The notes below the pieces were generated by a model. It ran no database searches, was not told where the DNA came from, and saw only the letters and a list, made by a program, of their open reading frames with translations. The translations under genes were made by a program, and so were the position numbers. This document shows positions 11,506-22,590 of a stretch of 64,000 bases of DNA, one piece after another. Each line of letters opens with the position of its first letter. The stretch's first letter is position 1. Origin of the DNA: Mycogone perniciosa (taxonomy: Eukaryota; Ascomycota; Sordariomycetes; Hypocreales; Hypocreaceae); contig JAOALB010000030.1 in assembly GCA_025331125.1 (NCBI GenBank), positions 62,001-126,000 on the forward strand. The letters run 5' to 3'.

Positions 11506-11638
11506 TGTGGCGGTTTTTGGCTCGCAATGGCTTTCTCGTAAAAGGCTGGGTGTGAAAAATGGCTGACTGTGAAGTGCAATCCTAGTACTAAATTAATAGA
11601 GGGTCGTCGCAAGCTGGTCGAAAAAGCGGCAGAAAATT

Positions 11639-11650
11639 CCAAAATTTTGG
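11639..11650. promoter_or_regulatory. RRPE-like palindrome in the shared RPF1/NOC3 promoter
   Basis: CCAAAATTTTGG is a perfect 12-bp palindrome in the 272-bp gap between the two divergent ribosome-biogenesis start codons. It is centred on AAAATTTT, which matches the core of the yeast rRNA-processing element. Being symmetric it could serve both genes. Role inferred from position and motif only. Confidence 0.5.
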
Positions 11651-11676
11651 CGGTGAGACAGCTATCGGCGCATATG

Positions 11677-11681
11677 ATTGG
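11677..11681 (-). promoter_or_regulatory. CCAAT box
   Basis: ATTGG on the plus strand (CCAAT on the minus strand), about 170 bp upstream of RPF1 and 97 bp upstream of NOC3. It is a candidate HAP-complex site. Confidence 0.35.
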
Positions 11682-11777
11682 TCAAGACAAAACTTCGCCA
11701 ACAATCTTTCCACTGCCTCATGAGCGGAACATCTCATCAAATGCGACCTGTGTGATTTCAGGACAAATCGGGAAAAA

Positions 11778-13769
11778 ATGGCAACCAATGGTGGATCGAA
11801 AAGGAGAAAACTGGCTCACGACTCCTCAGATGATGAGGCTCAGGCAGCAGCTTCTTCAAGGAAGGCTCAAAAGGCCTTCTTCAAACAGGCCGCCAACTGG
11901 GACCTTGAGGATAACTACGAGTCTCGCTGTCGCAAGGGCAAGAAATCTGAGAAGGAGAGCACCAGATTGCCAATCAAGACGGCCGACGGTCGCTTAGAGG
12001 TTCTCCGTGGACTTCAGGAAGAGGAGGACGATGCAGCATCAGTCGAGAGCGACGCAGAATGGCTTGAAGGCCGCGAGGAGGAGGAGATTGAGTCTGAGCC
12101 CGAGGAGGTGCAGCCGGAGCAGCCTACGGTACCCGAGGCCCAGCAGATTCGAGAAGCTCAGGAGGAGTTGGCAAAGCTGGCCATGTCTGTCATTGAGAAC
12201 CCAGAGGAAAACATCGCCGCGCTGAAAACCTTCGCCAAGATGGGTGAATCCCGGATCCCTGCCATTCAGATGCTGGCTCTCATGACGCAGATGTCGGTGT
12301 ACAAAGACATCATTCCTGGATACCGGATACGGCCGCAATCCGAAGACGGGCCCAAGGAGAAGTTGTCAAAGGACGTCCGTTCACTCAGGCAATTCGAGCA
12401 ATCCTTGGTATCGGGCTACCAGGCCTACATCAAGGAGTTGGCGAGATGCGCCAGGTTGGAAACGAAACCTATAAAAGGCGGACAGAAACTTTCGACCATC
12501 GCCATCACATGTGTCTGCACCTTGACCACTTCGGTGCCTCACTTCAACTTCCGATCAGAGCTCCTCAAAATCCTGGTTAACAAGCTGAGCAGAAAAAGGG
12601 TCGATGGCGATTCGGTCAAATGTCTCCAGGCACTAGAAACGCTGTTCCGCGATGACGAAGAGGGACGACCAACTCTGGAGGCAATCTCATTGTTGTCGAA
12701 GATGATGAAGGCACGGGAGTACGAGGTCAACGAGAGCGTCGTGAACCTGTTCCTGAGCCTGCGGCTGCTCTCGGAGTTTGCTGGCAAGGCGTCAAACGAT
12801 ACCGTGGAGCCAGCTGCCAAGCCAAAGAGTTACAAGAAAGAGTTCCGCACGAAGAGGGAGAAAAAGGCCATCAAGGAGCATAAGTCTTTGGAGAAGGACA
12901 TGGCCTTAGCAGACGCCCTGGTCAGCCACGAAGAGCGCGACAGGATGCAATCCGAGACTTTGAAGCTTGTGTTTGCAACCTACTTCCGCATTCTAAAGAT
13001 GCGAGCGCCCCATCTCATGGGAGCCGTGCTCGAGGGGCTGGCCAAGTACGCCCACCTTATCAACCAGGACTTCTTTGGTGATCTCCTCGAGGCGCTCAAG
13101 GACTTGATCCGCCACAGCGACGACGACGCCGACGCCGATCTCGCAGCAGACGACGAAGATGACGATAGCGTTTCCGCACGGAACCTCACCCGCGAGGCCC
13201 TGCTCTGCACCGTCACCGCATTTGCCCTCCTCGAAGGCCAAGACGCCCACAACTCCCGCAACCAGCTGCATCTCGACCTCACCTTCTTCACCACCCATCT
13301 GTACAGATCCCTCCTCTCGCTCTCGGTCCATCCCGATCTGGAACTCACCAAGCTCGGCAACACCACCTCCACCACCTCCAAGATCAACGTCCAGACCACC
13401 ACCGTTCTCCTTGTCCGCTCCCTCACAGCCATCCTCCTCCCCTCTTGGAACATCCGCTCCGTGCCGCCGCTGCGCCTCGCTGCTTTCAGCAAGCAGCTCA
13501 TGACAGCCGCGCTGCAACTCCCCGACAAGTCGTGTCAGGCGGCTCTCGCTCTACTCAACGACATGGCACATACACATGGCAAGAAGATCAACAGCATGTG
13601 GAACACGGAGGAGCGCAAGGGAGATGGTCGGTATAATGCTGTGAGCGAAACTGTTGAGGGGAGCAACCCCTTTGCGGCGACGGTGTGGGAGGGGGAGTTG
13701 TTGCGGAAACACTTCTCGCCAAAGGTTAGGGAAGGTGTGAAGTTATTGGAAAAGGGCTTGTCAGCATAG
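11778..13769 (+). CDS. NOC3: Nucleolar complex protein 3 (NOC3 / CBF domain)
   Basis: Single exon, 663 aa, starting ATGGCAACCAATGG. A basic/acidic N-terminus (SKRRKLAHDSSDDEAQ) is followed by KAFFKQAANWDLEDNYESR and RLPIKTADGRLEVLRGLQEEE. The NOC3 N-terminal domain covers about residues 130-330 (MTQMSVYKDIIPGYRIR) and the CBF/Mak21 region lies about 400-640 (ETLKLVFATYFRILKM, LCTVTAFALLEGQ). NOC3 works in a NOC2-NOC3 complex that escorts pre-60S particles from nucleolus to nucleoplasm, and in yeast it also supports replication licensing. Compact acidic clusters (DDDADADLAADDEDDD) are typical of nucleolar proteins. It shares its promoter region with RPF1, implying co-regulation of ribosome assembly. 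Long antisense frames inside this gene are shadows produced by its GC-rich 3' half. Confidence 0.94.
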   Translation: MATNGGSKRRKLAHDSSDDEAQAAASSRKAQKAFFKQAANWDLEDNYESRCRKGKKSEKESTRLPIKTADGRLEVLRGLQEEEDDAASVESDAEWLEGREEEEIESEPEEVQPEQPTVPEAQQIREAQEELAKLAMSVIENPEENIAALKTFAKMGESRIPAIQMLALMTQMSVYKDIIPGYRIRPQSEDGPKEKLSKDVRSLRQFEQSLVSGYQAYIKELARCARLETKPIKGGQKLSTIAITCVCTLTTSVPHFNFRSELLKILVNKLSRKRVDGDSVKCLQALETLFRDDEEGRPTLEAISLLSKMMKAREYEVNESVVNLFLSLRLLSEFAGKASNDTVEPAAKPKSYKKEFRTKREKKAIKEHKSLEKDMALADALVSHEERDRMQSETLKLVFATYFRILKMRAPHLMGAVLEGLAKYAHLINQDFFGDLLEALKDLIRHSDDDADADLAADDEDDDSVSARNLTREALLCTVTAFALLEGQDAHNSRNQLHLDLTFFTTHLYRSLLSLSVHPDLELTKLGNTTSTTSKINVQTTTVLLVRSLTAILLPSWNIRSVPPLRLAAFSKQLMTAALQLPDKSCQAALALLNDMAHTHGKKINSMWNTEERKGDGRYNAVSETVEGSNPFAATVWEGELLRKHFSPKVREGVKLLEKGLSA

Positions 13770-14120
13770 GCGTATTAGACTGATGTCTTTAATTTTTTAG
13801 AACATTTACTCGGTTGAGGCAATAAAGTACACCATATGATTGTGACGACTTCAGATACTACCCACGATGTCTTGGTGGCGTGGAGTTGGCACCAACAGGA
13901 TTGCAATTGGCAACTATTGACTCTCCTAACTTTGTAGGCCGTAGATAAACCCAGTATCATCAGCAACGTTGTCACCATCCTTGCCTACTAAATCCACGGC
14001 CTATTTCCGATTTTGTGCCTTGCCAGCATGTTCATTCCTCCAATATGCTCGATATAGTCCGAAGTTCACATGCAAAATCAAGTCTGACGTATTGTGTCTT
14101 CATCTTCCCAAAAGAGTATA
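13770..14120. other. Convergent 3' intergenic region
   Basis: About 350 bp between the 3' ends of NOC3 (+) and the following minus-strand gene. No gene seen; both 3' UTRs are expected here. Confidence 0.6.
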
Positions 14121-15374
14121 TTAGGCCGCCCACATGGAGCCCGAGAGACCCTTGGGTTGCTTTTGCGAGGCCTGGGTACTACCGGAGAATGCCTTAGAGA
14201 GTGGCGTATTCTCCTTCGTGTTAACGGCCGACTGCACCGACGACTTTGGAATCGAGGTCGCACGAGAAACATGGGGTGTCTCACCACTCATTGAGGCTAA
14301 GTTCAGCAGCGACTCTCCGGTCTGTGGCTGAATTACTTGAGCGCTCGAGGAGTTCACATCCCCCTTGGGCTCGCTGGTGGTGTATTTCATGGCAAATGAG
14401 CCGAGATTGATCTTCGCATTGCCATGGATAGGACAGGGCTTCTCGGGCAATGCTGTGACGGAGCTCTTAGCTGGCTACCCTATGTGACCATACGAAGTAA
14501 TCTTGGGTAGACATACCGGAAGCAGAAGGATCTCTGTTACTCATTCCAAGATTCAGGCAAGTGCAAATGAGGATTTCGGAACTGGACGTTGCATCATCAG
14601 ACGAGATCGGAGGGGTACTCTTCCCTGATCCATTCAGATCCATGGCGTCAGGAAGGCGATAAGTGATTTCTTCAATCTGCTGGCCGATACTGGACCTTTT
14701 GGACACCAAAGCATAGAAGGTGTCCAAGACGTTGCCAGCTGATCCGTTGTTGGATGCCATATCGTTGGGAGTTAGCTCAATGTTAACTCGAGGACCAACT
14801 GCACTGGCGTTGTCCTTTGCCGTCTGAAGATTTGCAGTCTGCTTAGTCGAGAAATCGCTAGCCGCGGCATGCCTCACGGCTTCGTTGGCTTTAATAATTT
14901 AGTAAGATGTTCAAATCGTGGCGAAGGATTCAGAAAGACAATATCTGAGTGGGCTCACCATAGGCTGCTGTGCTAGCTGCTGCTGGCTGCTTGACATCCT
15001 GTCGACGGAGAAAGTCCAAGCCAGAGCTCCCAATAACGGGGGCCTTCCCTGTATTATTTCGCATGCTAGGCGTGAAGAATGAGGAGGAGCTATTGGGGTT
15101 TCTCATGCTCGGCGGGGGAATGGTTGGTTGGTTGGTGCCGTAAGGAGGTGCTTGAGCAAACGGAGTCCGAGGGCGGAAGTCTTGAAACATTAGAAATTCA
15201 TAAGAAGGACACTTAAAGGCTGATGAAGACTATGGACTCACTCTGGTTTTGTTGGTTTTGAATTCCAGAAGAGTTGGAGCCTCTCATTGCAGGTTTCTTA
15301 TCTTTTGCCAGCCCGAAGCTTCGGGCCAGCTCGATGGCATCCCTGAGCTTGTCCGGGTCGTTGAAACCACTCAT
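14121..15374 (-). CDS. Unrecognised low-complexity protein, 358 aa, four exons
   Basis: Exons on the minus strand are 15374-15242, 15180-14959, 14888-14517 and 14470-14121. Introns are 61, 70 and 46 nt, all GT-AG, with an ACTAA-type branch in the second. The frame runs cleanly from MSGFNDPDKLRDAIELARSF to a stop at 14121. The N-terminus is helical, the middle is polar with repeated SMRN (PPSMRNPNSSSS, TPSMRNNTGK), then comes a moderately conserved-looking block (DTFYALVSKRSSIGQQIEEI, EILICTCLNLGMSN), and a KPCPIHGNAKINLGSFAMKY segment follows. No domain is recognised; no signal peptide or membrane segment is evident. Cys and His in CPIHG could bind metal, but there is only one such cluster. 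Probably a fungal-specific nuclear or cytosolic protein; function unknown. Confidence 0.75.
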
Positions 15375-15899
15375 GGCGGTTTCCTGAGTTCGTTGAACAA
15401 GTGAAGAAATTCAGGGTATTAAAAAGGTCGACTCGGTCAGCTTTTATTGCTTATGTGTAACTCTGGAATCTTCGGTGGTAAGTGTTGGACGGCTGCTTGC
15501 AGGGGGCAGAGGAGAAAACAGCGCCTAGTTCCATTCACTGCTCAGCTCTCTTGTGGATCTGGCACGTGGACAGGATATGTGTCGCAGCTCTGTTCCTCAA
15601 GCAACTGATGAATTGAGGAAAGAATATGTAAGGACGCACCTGAGATGTTGACGACTGAAGGATGGGCTAGGTTTTGTCCCGTATGAGCAGCATTGGCTGC
15701 GTTTTGTTGTTGCTCTAGGAACAAAGATTTAAAGGGAACATGATAGAAAGTAATGGAGGGAAATGGGTAAACAAAGCAGTGCTCAAGTAAATAGTACCTA
15801 GTAAGAACAGCTGGCAGTAGTTGCCAGAGCACGTGGTGTATCTGCAGGCTTCCACTACTGTCCTCCTCAGGGGCAGAAACAGAACGCCCCTAACAAAGC

Positions 15900-16680
15900 A
15901 GATGAAGGGGACTAAAATGGACGAAAATAGGAATTAAGATATAAAGGTATGGAGAATCACTTTAACTTTGACCTGTATAACCTTTCTGGCATCGCTTATA
16001 AGAGCCGTTACTCTATCTTAATATGATGCTGGCCTAGGGCTACATTCAGGATTTTCATGTTAACTGACCTAGTATTAAACCCAGAAATCCAACACTCCGT
16101 ACCCTCCCCTTCCATCTATAGAAATAAGAATCGTAGACTTACCCTCCAATAAAGCAGGGGAGGTGGTGTAATAGTAACATGGACCCCTTAGGTCAGGTAT
16201 TAGTGATCTTCACTACCACCTGAGACCAAGTCTAGGTAGATAACTATAGTATAAATAAGCAGGTAGTTTACTAGAGAGACAATATTTAGGTGATGGTAAT
16301 TGCTTCACTATTACTAAAAATCTGCCTTCCTCTTAGAAGGGAGCGAAATCCCTGATTATATTTACCTTGATAACCTGCAGCCACATAACCTCCTTCACAC
16401 GCACTCACAGGAAACAGTGAAAATTATTTATAAAACATAATACCGATAACGACCAGAATAAAATAAAAGCGGAATGCATCCTAGGTATATATGCATAAAT
16501 ATAGACTTTTATCTGTTTTTAATGGATAAGTTAATAATGGTAAACCCAATACCTGGGCCTAGATGCGCCTTTGTGCGCGCTGCCAAAAACCTCGGAGAAT
16601 TACTCTGCGCAGCTCTAGATAGATATTAGACTATACAACGTATAATACAGGGCGGGCTTACCTAAATGATTGTTTTCAAT
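15900..16680. repeat. AT-rich, TA-rich tract, probable RIP-degraded repeat remnant
   Basis: Base composition shifts sharply from the surrounding roughly balanced DNA to AT-rich sequence with many TATA, TAGTA and AATA words and stops in all frames. This is the look of repeat-induced point mutation acting on an old transposon. No terminal repeats or recognisable transposase motif remain, so the element type cannot be named. Confidence 0.5.
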
Positions 16681-17499
16681 ATTCTGTCTGTCCAGTAGAC
16701 GTTGACTGTATCTCCTATGTAAATCCTTGCATTGTTTATGCTTGGGGATGGTTCATGTTGGCAGTATGGAGTATAAATGCATACAATACTCTGTACTCCT
16801 ACTACTTCTTACGACTGCTATTAACCACTTTCAAACACTCTTCCAGCCCCCCATGACAAGCAAGGATCTGAAAAATCAGTCAGCCCTATCAAGACAAAGC
16901 CTCACAGTCAAATCTATTACGGAGTACATTCATTCCGTTCGTCCCCTGTCTTTTTCCCCACATTTTCTTCATTTTCCTCTGTATTCTCCGTGGACTCCAC
17001 AGGTTTTAATTAGTAAGTAGTACGTACCTCCTCCACATCGCAATTAAACAGAAGCAGTCGAATCACAAATGGCCAAAAGTGTGCTGAAAGTGATCGTCTT
17101 AAAAAAAAAGAGTGGATTCGCTCATTGTCTCTGTCTGCGACGTGAGCCAAGCGCAAAGCAAAGCAGCGGCGCCTCATTGATGATGTCTCCGTATATTTCT
17201 CCGTCTTGTTGTCGACTTGGACTTGGACTTCAACTTCGATGTGAGGTCCTCCTATTATTAGCGCATTATCGACGCCGCGCCAAATGGAAGTCTTGTTGAG
17301 TGTTTGTCAGCCTTATCAACCCTGTCTGTCTTTGTCTTGTAGGCGCGCGCGCTTCTGCTGAATTGCCATCACATCACAGACAGCAGTGAGATTGTGAGTC
17401 TCCCAGGCCATTCATTGTTTGCGCCTGCCGATTCAGGAGCCGCTGTCGCTTCGGCTTCCGTTTTGAGCTCCAGGGAAGCGACGACTTCTTTTCTGCCCA

Positions 17500-17560
17500 T
17501 CTGTCTGTCTGTCTCTCTCTCTCTCTGTCTCTCCCTCTGTCTCTCCCTCTGTCTCTCTGT
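17500..17560. repeat. CTGT/CTCT pyrimidine-rich tandem tract
   Basis: Runs of CTGTCTGTCT and CTCTCTCTCT alternate through this 60-bp block, upstream of the dehydratase start. It is low-complexity DNA, likely within promoter or leader. Confidence 0.85.
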
Positions 17561-17616
17561 CATGAGGCGGCTGGCTCAAAGGCTTCAGCTAAGCGGATTT
17601 CTTCTTTCGACAAGTC

Positions 17617-17654
17617 CATCATCATCATCATCATCGTCGTCATCGTCATCGTCA
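17617..17654. repeat. CAT/CGT trinucleotide repeat
   Basis: Repeated ATC/GTC triplets (CCATCATCATCATCATCG) upstream of the dehydratase. Not part of a supported reading frame. Confidence 0.85.
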
Positions 17655-17751
17655 ACTTCCTCCAGCTCGTCATTTCCGTCTTGCGCGCGCCATCGCAACG
17701 ACGCCCTGCGACGTCATCTCTTGGCATCGCCGCTCCGTTTATGACGGCTGC

Positions 17752-17792
17752 TTCATTCATTCATTCGTCCATTCATTCATCCATTCATCCAT
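17752..17792. repeat. CATT/CATC tetranucleotide repeat
   Basis: TTCATTCATTCATTCGTCC followed by more CATT and CATC units, ending about 20 bp before the dehydratase ATG, hence within its leader. Confidence 0.85.
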
Positions 17793-17813
17793 ATATTATC
17801 TCCCTATCTATCC

Positions 17814-19322
17814 ATGGCGCCAGCCGCTGTTCGAATGCCCAGCTGGAGACCGAGACCCACGGCAAAGACCGCAATGGCCAACGGTATGCGCGCCCGACTT
17901 GGCGGAATCGCCCCCATTCGCCAGCGTCGTTATCTAGATTGAAAGGATGCGTGACTGATCTGATCCGTGTGGCCGTCACAAAGGCGCTGTAAATGGCCAT
18001 CGCAGCTATTTCCAGCACCTGGAGGTCTGGAAGGAGGCGCCCGTTCTGAAGGGCACCACCCAATTTGAGCCCCGTCCAGAAGTCAAGAATATCATGATCA
18101 CTGGTGGCGCCGGATTTATGTAAGAGCTGCTTTCTTTTTATCCCGCGATGCCGTGCACTGAGCTAATGTACCCCCAACAAGCGCTTCTTGGGTTGTCCGT
18201 CATCTCACCCTCACGTATCCGCAGGCGTACAATATCGTGTCGTTCGACAAGCTCGACTACTGTTCAGCGCTCAACAACACTCGCGTTCTCAACGACAAGC
18301 GCAACTTTACTTTTTACCATGGCGACCTCACCAATCCGTCCGAGGTCCTCGACTGCATGCAGCGCTACGACATTGACACCGTCATGCATTTCGCTGCGCA
18401 ATCCCATGTTGACCTGAGCTTCGGCAATTCCTACAGCTTCACCCATGCCAATGTCTACGGAACCCATGTCCTCTTGGAAAGCGCCAAGAAGGCTTGCATC
18501 AAGCGCTTTATTCACGTCTCAACGGATGAGGTGTACGGGGAAGTCAGGGATGGCGAGGATGAGCTGCTCGAGTCCAGCATCCTAGCTCCGACTAATCCGT
18601 ATGCTGCAAGCAAGGCCGCCGCCGAGATGTTGGTCCATTCATACCACAAGAGCTTCAAGCTTCCCATCATCATCGTCCGAAGCAACAATGTCTATGGACC
18701 ACACCAGTATCCCGAGAGTGAGTTTCTCTTCCGTACAGTCCATCACAACTCCGCATGCTGAAACGTGTCAGAAATTATTTCCAAGTTCATATGCCTCCTG
18801 AATCGGGCGCGTCCTGTTGTTCTACACGGCGATGGCAGTCCAACACGAAGATACCTGTTCGCGGCCGATGCAGCAGATGCCTTTGACACAATCTTGCACA
18901 AAGGTCAAGTCGGCCATATCTACAACGTCGGCTCCACTGACGAGATCTCCAATCTGGAGCTGTGCGGGAAAATCTTGTCTGCAATGGACATCGATCATGG
19001 AACGCCAGATCAGTTTCGCAAATGGGTAAAGTACACCCATGACCGACCCTTCAATGATTGCAGGTATGCCGTCGATGGGACCAAGTTACGAAAGCTGGGG
19101 TGGGAGCAGAGAACCACCTTCGAAGAAGGACTGCAGATGACCGTGGATTGGTATCGAAGGTTCGGCGAGGAATGGTGGGGAGACATTAGCCATGTCCTTA
19201 CTCCATTCCCTGTCGTGAGCGAGGGAGAGGTGATGCCCGATGTCGAACATCTTGCCAAGGACGACCCACCACAGCCAGGTGACGATTGCCTTGTCAATGG
19301 GGCTTCTCGCAAACCCAACTAA
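17814..19322 (+). CDS. Sugar-nucleotide 4,6-dehydratase (RmlB / UDP-glucose 4,6-dehydratase type)
   Basis: Four exons (17814-17883, 17984-18119, 18182-18717, 18772-19322) give 430 aa. Introns are 100, 62 and 54 nt and all keep phase. It is an extended SDR enzyme: the NAD-binding glycine motif MITGGAGFIAS is at about residue 60, followed by FDKLDYCS, HGDLTN, HFAAQSHVDLSF, the catalytic STDEVYGE (Thr-Asp-Glu) and the YAASK Tyr/Lys pair. The C-terminal half has RSNNVYGPHQYPE, HGDGSPTRRYLF and GWEQRTTFEEGL, all typical of dTDP/UDP-glucose 4,6-dehydratases. In filamentous fungi this family makes UDP-4-keto-6-deoxyglucose for UDP-rhamnose. The nucleotide preference cannot be told from sequence. A partner reductase is not in this window. 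The first exon is the least certain part; the ~50-residue N-terminal extension is polar. Confidence 0.9.
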
Positions 19323-19841
19323 TTTTGGTGCTTCCTGCAACACATCATTCGCTAACCATACATTCCTACACTACACATGCGCGTTGCTGGGAGGTTGTGC
19401 TCATATAACAAAGATATGGCGAGGCACGGGATAATTTAGATGAATTAGACGAGCAAAGGAAAGTAGCTAATCATGTAAACAAGACAAAGAGGTAGATGAG
19501 AAATAGATGAATATTTTACCCCCTTAAACATTCGTGGTCTCGAAGCTAATTTCTCAGGTTTCGATTTTTTTTTATTCGTGGTCCAGTTGGCGATGACTAT
19601 AGGGTAGGTATTTGTTGGTTTGATCAGAATCGAGTTCCGTCGCACTTGGGATGTCAAAGTGGTTTATTTGTTTCTATGTATTGAATAAGAAAGTCCTCAA
19701 GTCCTAGAAATCGTAATCAAGCCCCTCCAAGTTTATAGATAGGTATCCCCCATAATCCATTCAAGACACGCTAAACAGCAGCTTCCCTTCCAATGTCAAA
19801 CAGGCGAGTATGCCAAACATAAGCCAACTTATGCTTTGAAC
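19323..19841. other. Convergent 3' intergenic region
   Basis: About 520 bp between the dehydratase (+) and the glycine-rich protein (-). No gene seen; both 3' UTRs are expected. Confidence 0.6.
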
Positions 19842-22590
19842 TCAACTGCCGCCTATTTAAACTCAGTTAGCAAAATAAAACAAAACAAAGAATTGACTGT
19901 AGGCAGTGTTCATGGACTTACCTCCGCATCCTCCTCCTCCGCATCCACCGCCTCCACAACCGCCTCCGCAGCCTGCTCCTCCAGCACCACATGTGCCACC
20001 AAAGTCGGAGGCACCGCATCCCTAGCGAACCTCTTGTTAACGAAACGCAAGAAAAGGGGGATATCAAAGATATTCACTTACTCCGCCAAAAGCGTGGCCA
20101 CACCCGCCAGCCCCGCCGCAAGCCCCAACTATGGCTGCTGCACCACCTCCGCAAGTTCCGGCCGCGCAGTTCGCCCACGCGCCGGCGCCGGCAGTGACCT
20201 GGCATGGATCCCATCCATAGTATATGCCTGGGGTGATGTACAGGGGATACATGAATGGACCATACACTACAAGACTGGCATCAGCAACATGCGAAGATGA
20301 CAGGGGAAGGGGAGCAGGATAGTAGCTTACTGTAGTACGAGTAACCCCAATGATCGTAGTACTCATCGCGAGGTGGTAGTTTCCGCCCCTTCTTCTCGGC
20401 TCGCTTGGCGGCCTTTTGGTACGCATTCTCAAGCTTCATCTTCTGCCTGGCGCGGAAATAATCGGCTACCTTGGCGCGCTCGGGAGTCTCCAGGGACTTG
20501 ACCGAGTTATGGGCCGAGATATGGGCCGAGTTGTCCGGTGGGCAGAGCCGTGCGGCGCCGGAGTCGTGGAAGGAATCTGCAAGTTTGTCTCCTTGGGACA
20601 CGCGTAGGAGTCTGCTCAGTCTTGAGCTTTGCGAGGTGCGTATTGCTGAAAGAGTTTGTTTGTTAGCCCCGTGAACCAACTGTGTGGTAGTTGGGGAATA
20701 TGCTGAGAGAGGGGTGGGACTTACTTTCGCAATACCAACATGTGCATTCGCTGTAGACCTCGCCATACATGTCCTGGTAGGTCTTGGTAGTCCACTCAAA
20801 CGCGTCGCTAAGCTTGTTTTCTTCGATCTTGTCGTCGTGGTCGATGAACTTGCCCGTCTTCTTTACTGTGTAAGCATAGTAGTCATGCGGGCTTAGTTGA
20901 TGTGTATGCCAGGCCAAGTCGACATCCAATGTCGGGACCACCATTTTAAAGGGGTTGCGTTCCATGATGGTGATGAAGCGTTTGTACTTTTTGATCAGTC
21001 GACCCATGGTGTCTTTGGCAGATGGGCTATGTAGCCAGTCGAGCTTGACCATCTTGTCGATGAAGACTCCCTGACGCATCACAGCACCACAGAGATCGAG
21101 CGCAAACGGCGAGAAGTTTTCCCAATACCGGCTCATCATTTTCCGCGTGGCGACTCTCGACTCAGGTCTCATCGTGTAGCGTCCAAAGCGGGTGGTAGAG
21201 AAATCGATGCGGCGAACAGCCTGCTCGTTTGTTGTTGTCTTCTCGATCAAATTTCGCACCGTTTCCATGGATGGGGGTTGCGAATCTGTAGAGGTCGGGT
21301 CAATAAGCTCCATAATCTTGATGCGCAACTCTTGGTGGATCATGCGATTTGGAAAAGTCCGTGGGAAGACGAGAGAGTTTTTGGGAAGCTCGGTAATGAG
21401 TTCGGGTCTGCCGTTCTTTGGATCTAGAACCGTGCCTGGCATAGGAACGGAGTAGGTGAGCAACTGCGTTGAATCCTGTATGAACTTGGCGACAGATAGG
21501 AGCTCCTTGTTGTTGGTCCTATAGCAGTTAGGACAGCTCTGGGTGAATTTGCCGTCACCATAACCCTTTCCAACGAGTTCTAGGGACCTATATGAAGGGG
21601 AAGACGGGTCAGCCATGAATACACACGGTCGATGTGCATTTATTGTCTTACTTATCATCCTTCGACGTCTCATCCGTTCCACAGGTCGTCCAAGGCACAT
21701 CGAATTTTGACTTGCACCATGGGCATTTGATGGTCTTGGCCATGGGGTCATCTTGATTTTCCCAACGGCGGCCAGTTTGTGAAGTCCAAAATTTGTGTGC
21801 GTTGGGTGTAGGATTGTAGGTGAAGTCTGTCGCGATGGCGCTGTTGATAAGCTGCCATGGCAAACCCGCGGTCCAATATCCGTTCAAACCGTTGCGTATG
21901 GAGTCCTCGAGGAAGTCCTGGGGATTCAGCATATGAGAATGCATGACCATCAAGACGTCTGCAGCAATTAGTTGTTTGCCGGGGGAGCACTTTGGATACA
22001 CAAGACGCACCTAAAGGCGGCAGCATATGCTCCTCCCAAACTATTGGAGTGCCCCGTATGGCGAAATCGGTGTACTTGGTGCTGCGCTCTGTGGCCATAT
22101 CCATCTCCGACAACATCGTCTTTGGAAGTGCATTCCACCACGCCTCATATCGGTCGACTGCGCGCGCAATGAACAGCGCCCACCGCTTTTCACGGATCCT
22201 GCTCAAGGTGATCTTTTTCTTCTCTTTCTCGTTCAGCATATCGATGCCGACTTCGTGAGGAAGCGTCTCTGCTCCCTCGAGAATGTCTTTGTGGTGATCT
22301 GCGTGACTGTCCCAGAGCCCCCACAGGCCCTCCGTGTACCCGACATCTTCTTTCAAGGCGTTGATGGCATGGAGGAGTTTCAAGTGAGCGAGACAGGTAT
22401 CGACCTGAGGACCTTCGGTGCTGTCACTGGGAGAGAGCGACAGCTCAGCAAAGGAGGCGGTTACATCGACATCGGGAGCGCCCGCCACGTCGGTGTATCT
22501 CGGCGGCGCTTCTGCTTCTGCGGTCGCAACACTGGAGGGAGACGGTGGAATAGCCTCTTTTTCGATCTTCGGGTCTGATTCATAGCCCAT
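19842..22590 (-). CDS. Glycine-rich domain-containing protein (DUF1399/GRDP-like) with Gly/Cys-rich tail
   Basis: Seven exons on the minus strand: 22590-22011, 21958-21652, 21587-20725, 20645-20331, 20266-20082, 20021-19922 and 19852-19842. They give 786 aa with six GT-AG introns (52-79 nt), most with clear CTAAC/CTGAC branches. After a disordered Pro/Glu-rich N-terminus comes the helical DUF1399 region: a first HSHMLNPQDFLEDS motif near residue 200, then the diagnostic DLAWHTHQLSPHDYYAY. CPWC and CPNC pairs (IKCPWCKSKFDVPW, SCPNCYRTN) could form a small zinc site. A Ser/Arg and Lys-rich linker leads to a C-terminal tail of about 70 residues that is almost only Gly, Cys and Ala (GGGAAAIVGACGGAGGCG, then CGGGCGGGG). 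The last exon codes only three residues and the stop. Plant relatives are linked to stress and development; the fungal role is unknown. Probably cytosolic. Confidence 0.85.

Larger units (their letters stand above)
15375..17813. other. Long gene-free region with an AT-rich, RIP-like segment
   Basis: No gene is supported over 2.4 kb. From about 15.9 to 16.7 kb the DNA becomes visibly richer in A+T and in TA dinucleotides (ctatagtataaataagca, aggtatatatgcataaata) and all frames are broken. The last 500 bp before 17814 turn pyrimidine-rich with several short tandem repeats; this is probably the promoter and 5' UTR of the dehydratase gene. Confidence 0.65.

Noticed and set aside
12980..13528. Two overlapping minus-strand frames of about 180 codons in NOC3
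   Set aside because: Shadows of the GC-rich 3' half of NOC3; low-complexity products.
17394..17744. 116-codon frame upstream of the dehydratase
   Set aside because: Composed of CT-rich and triplet repeats (Ser/Leu/Cys runs); low complexity leader DNA.
19836..20300. 154-codon plus-strand Ser/Thr/Ala-rich frame
   Set aside because: It is the complement of the Gly/Cys-rich exons of the GRDP-like gene, whose splice signals and frame are coherent.
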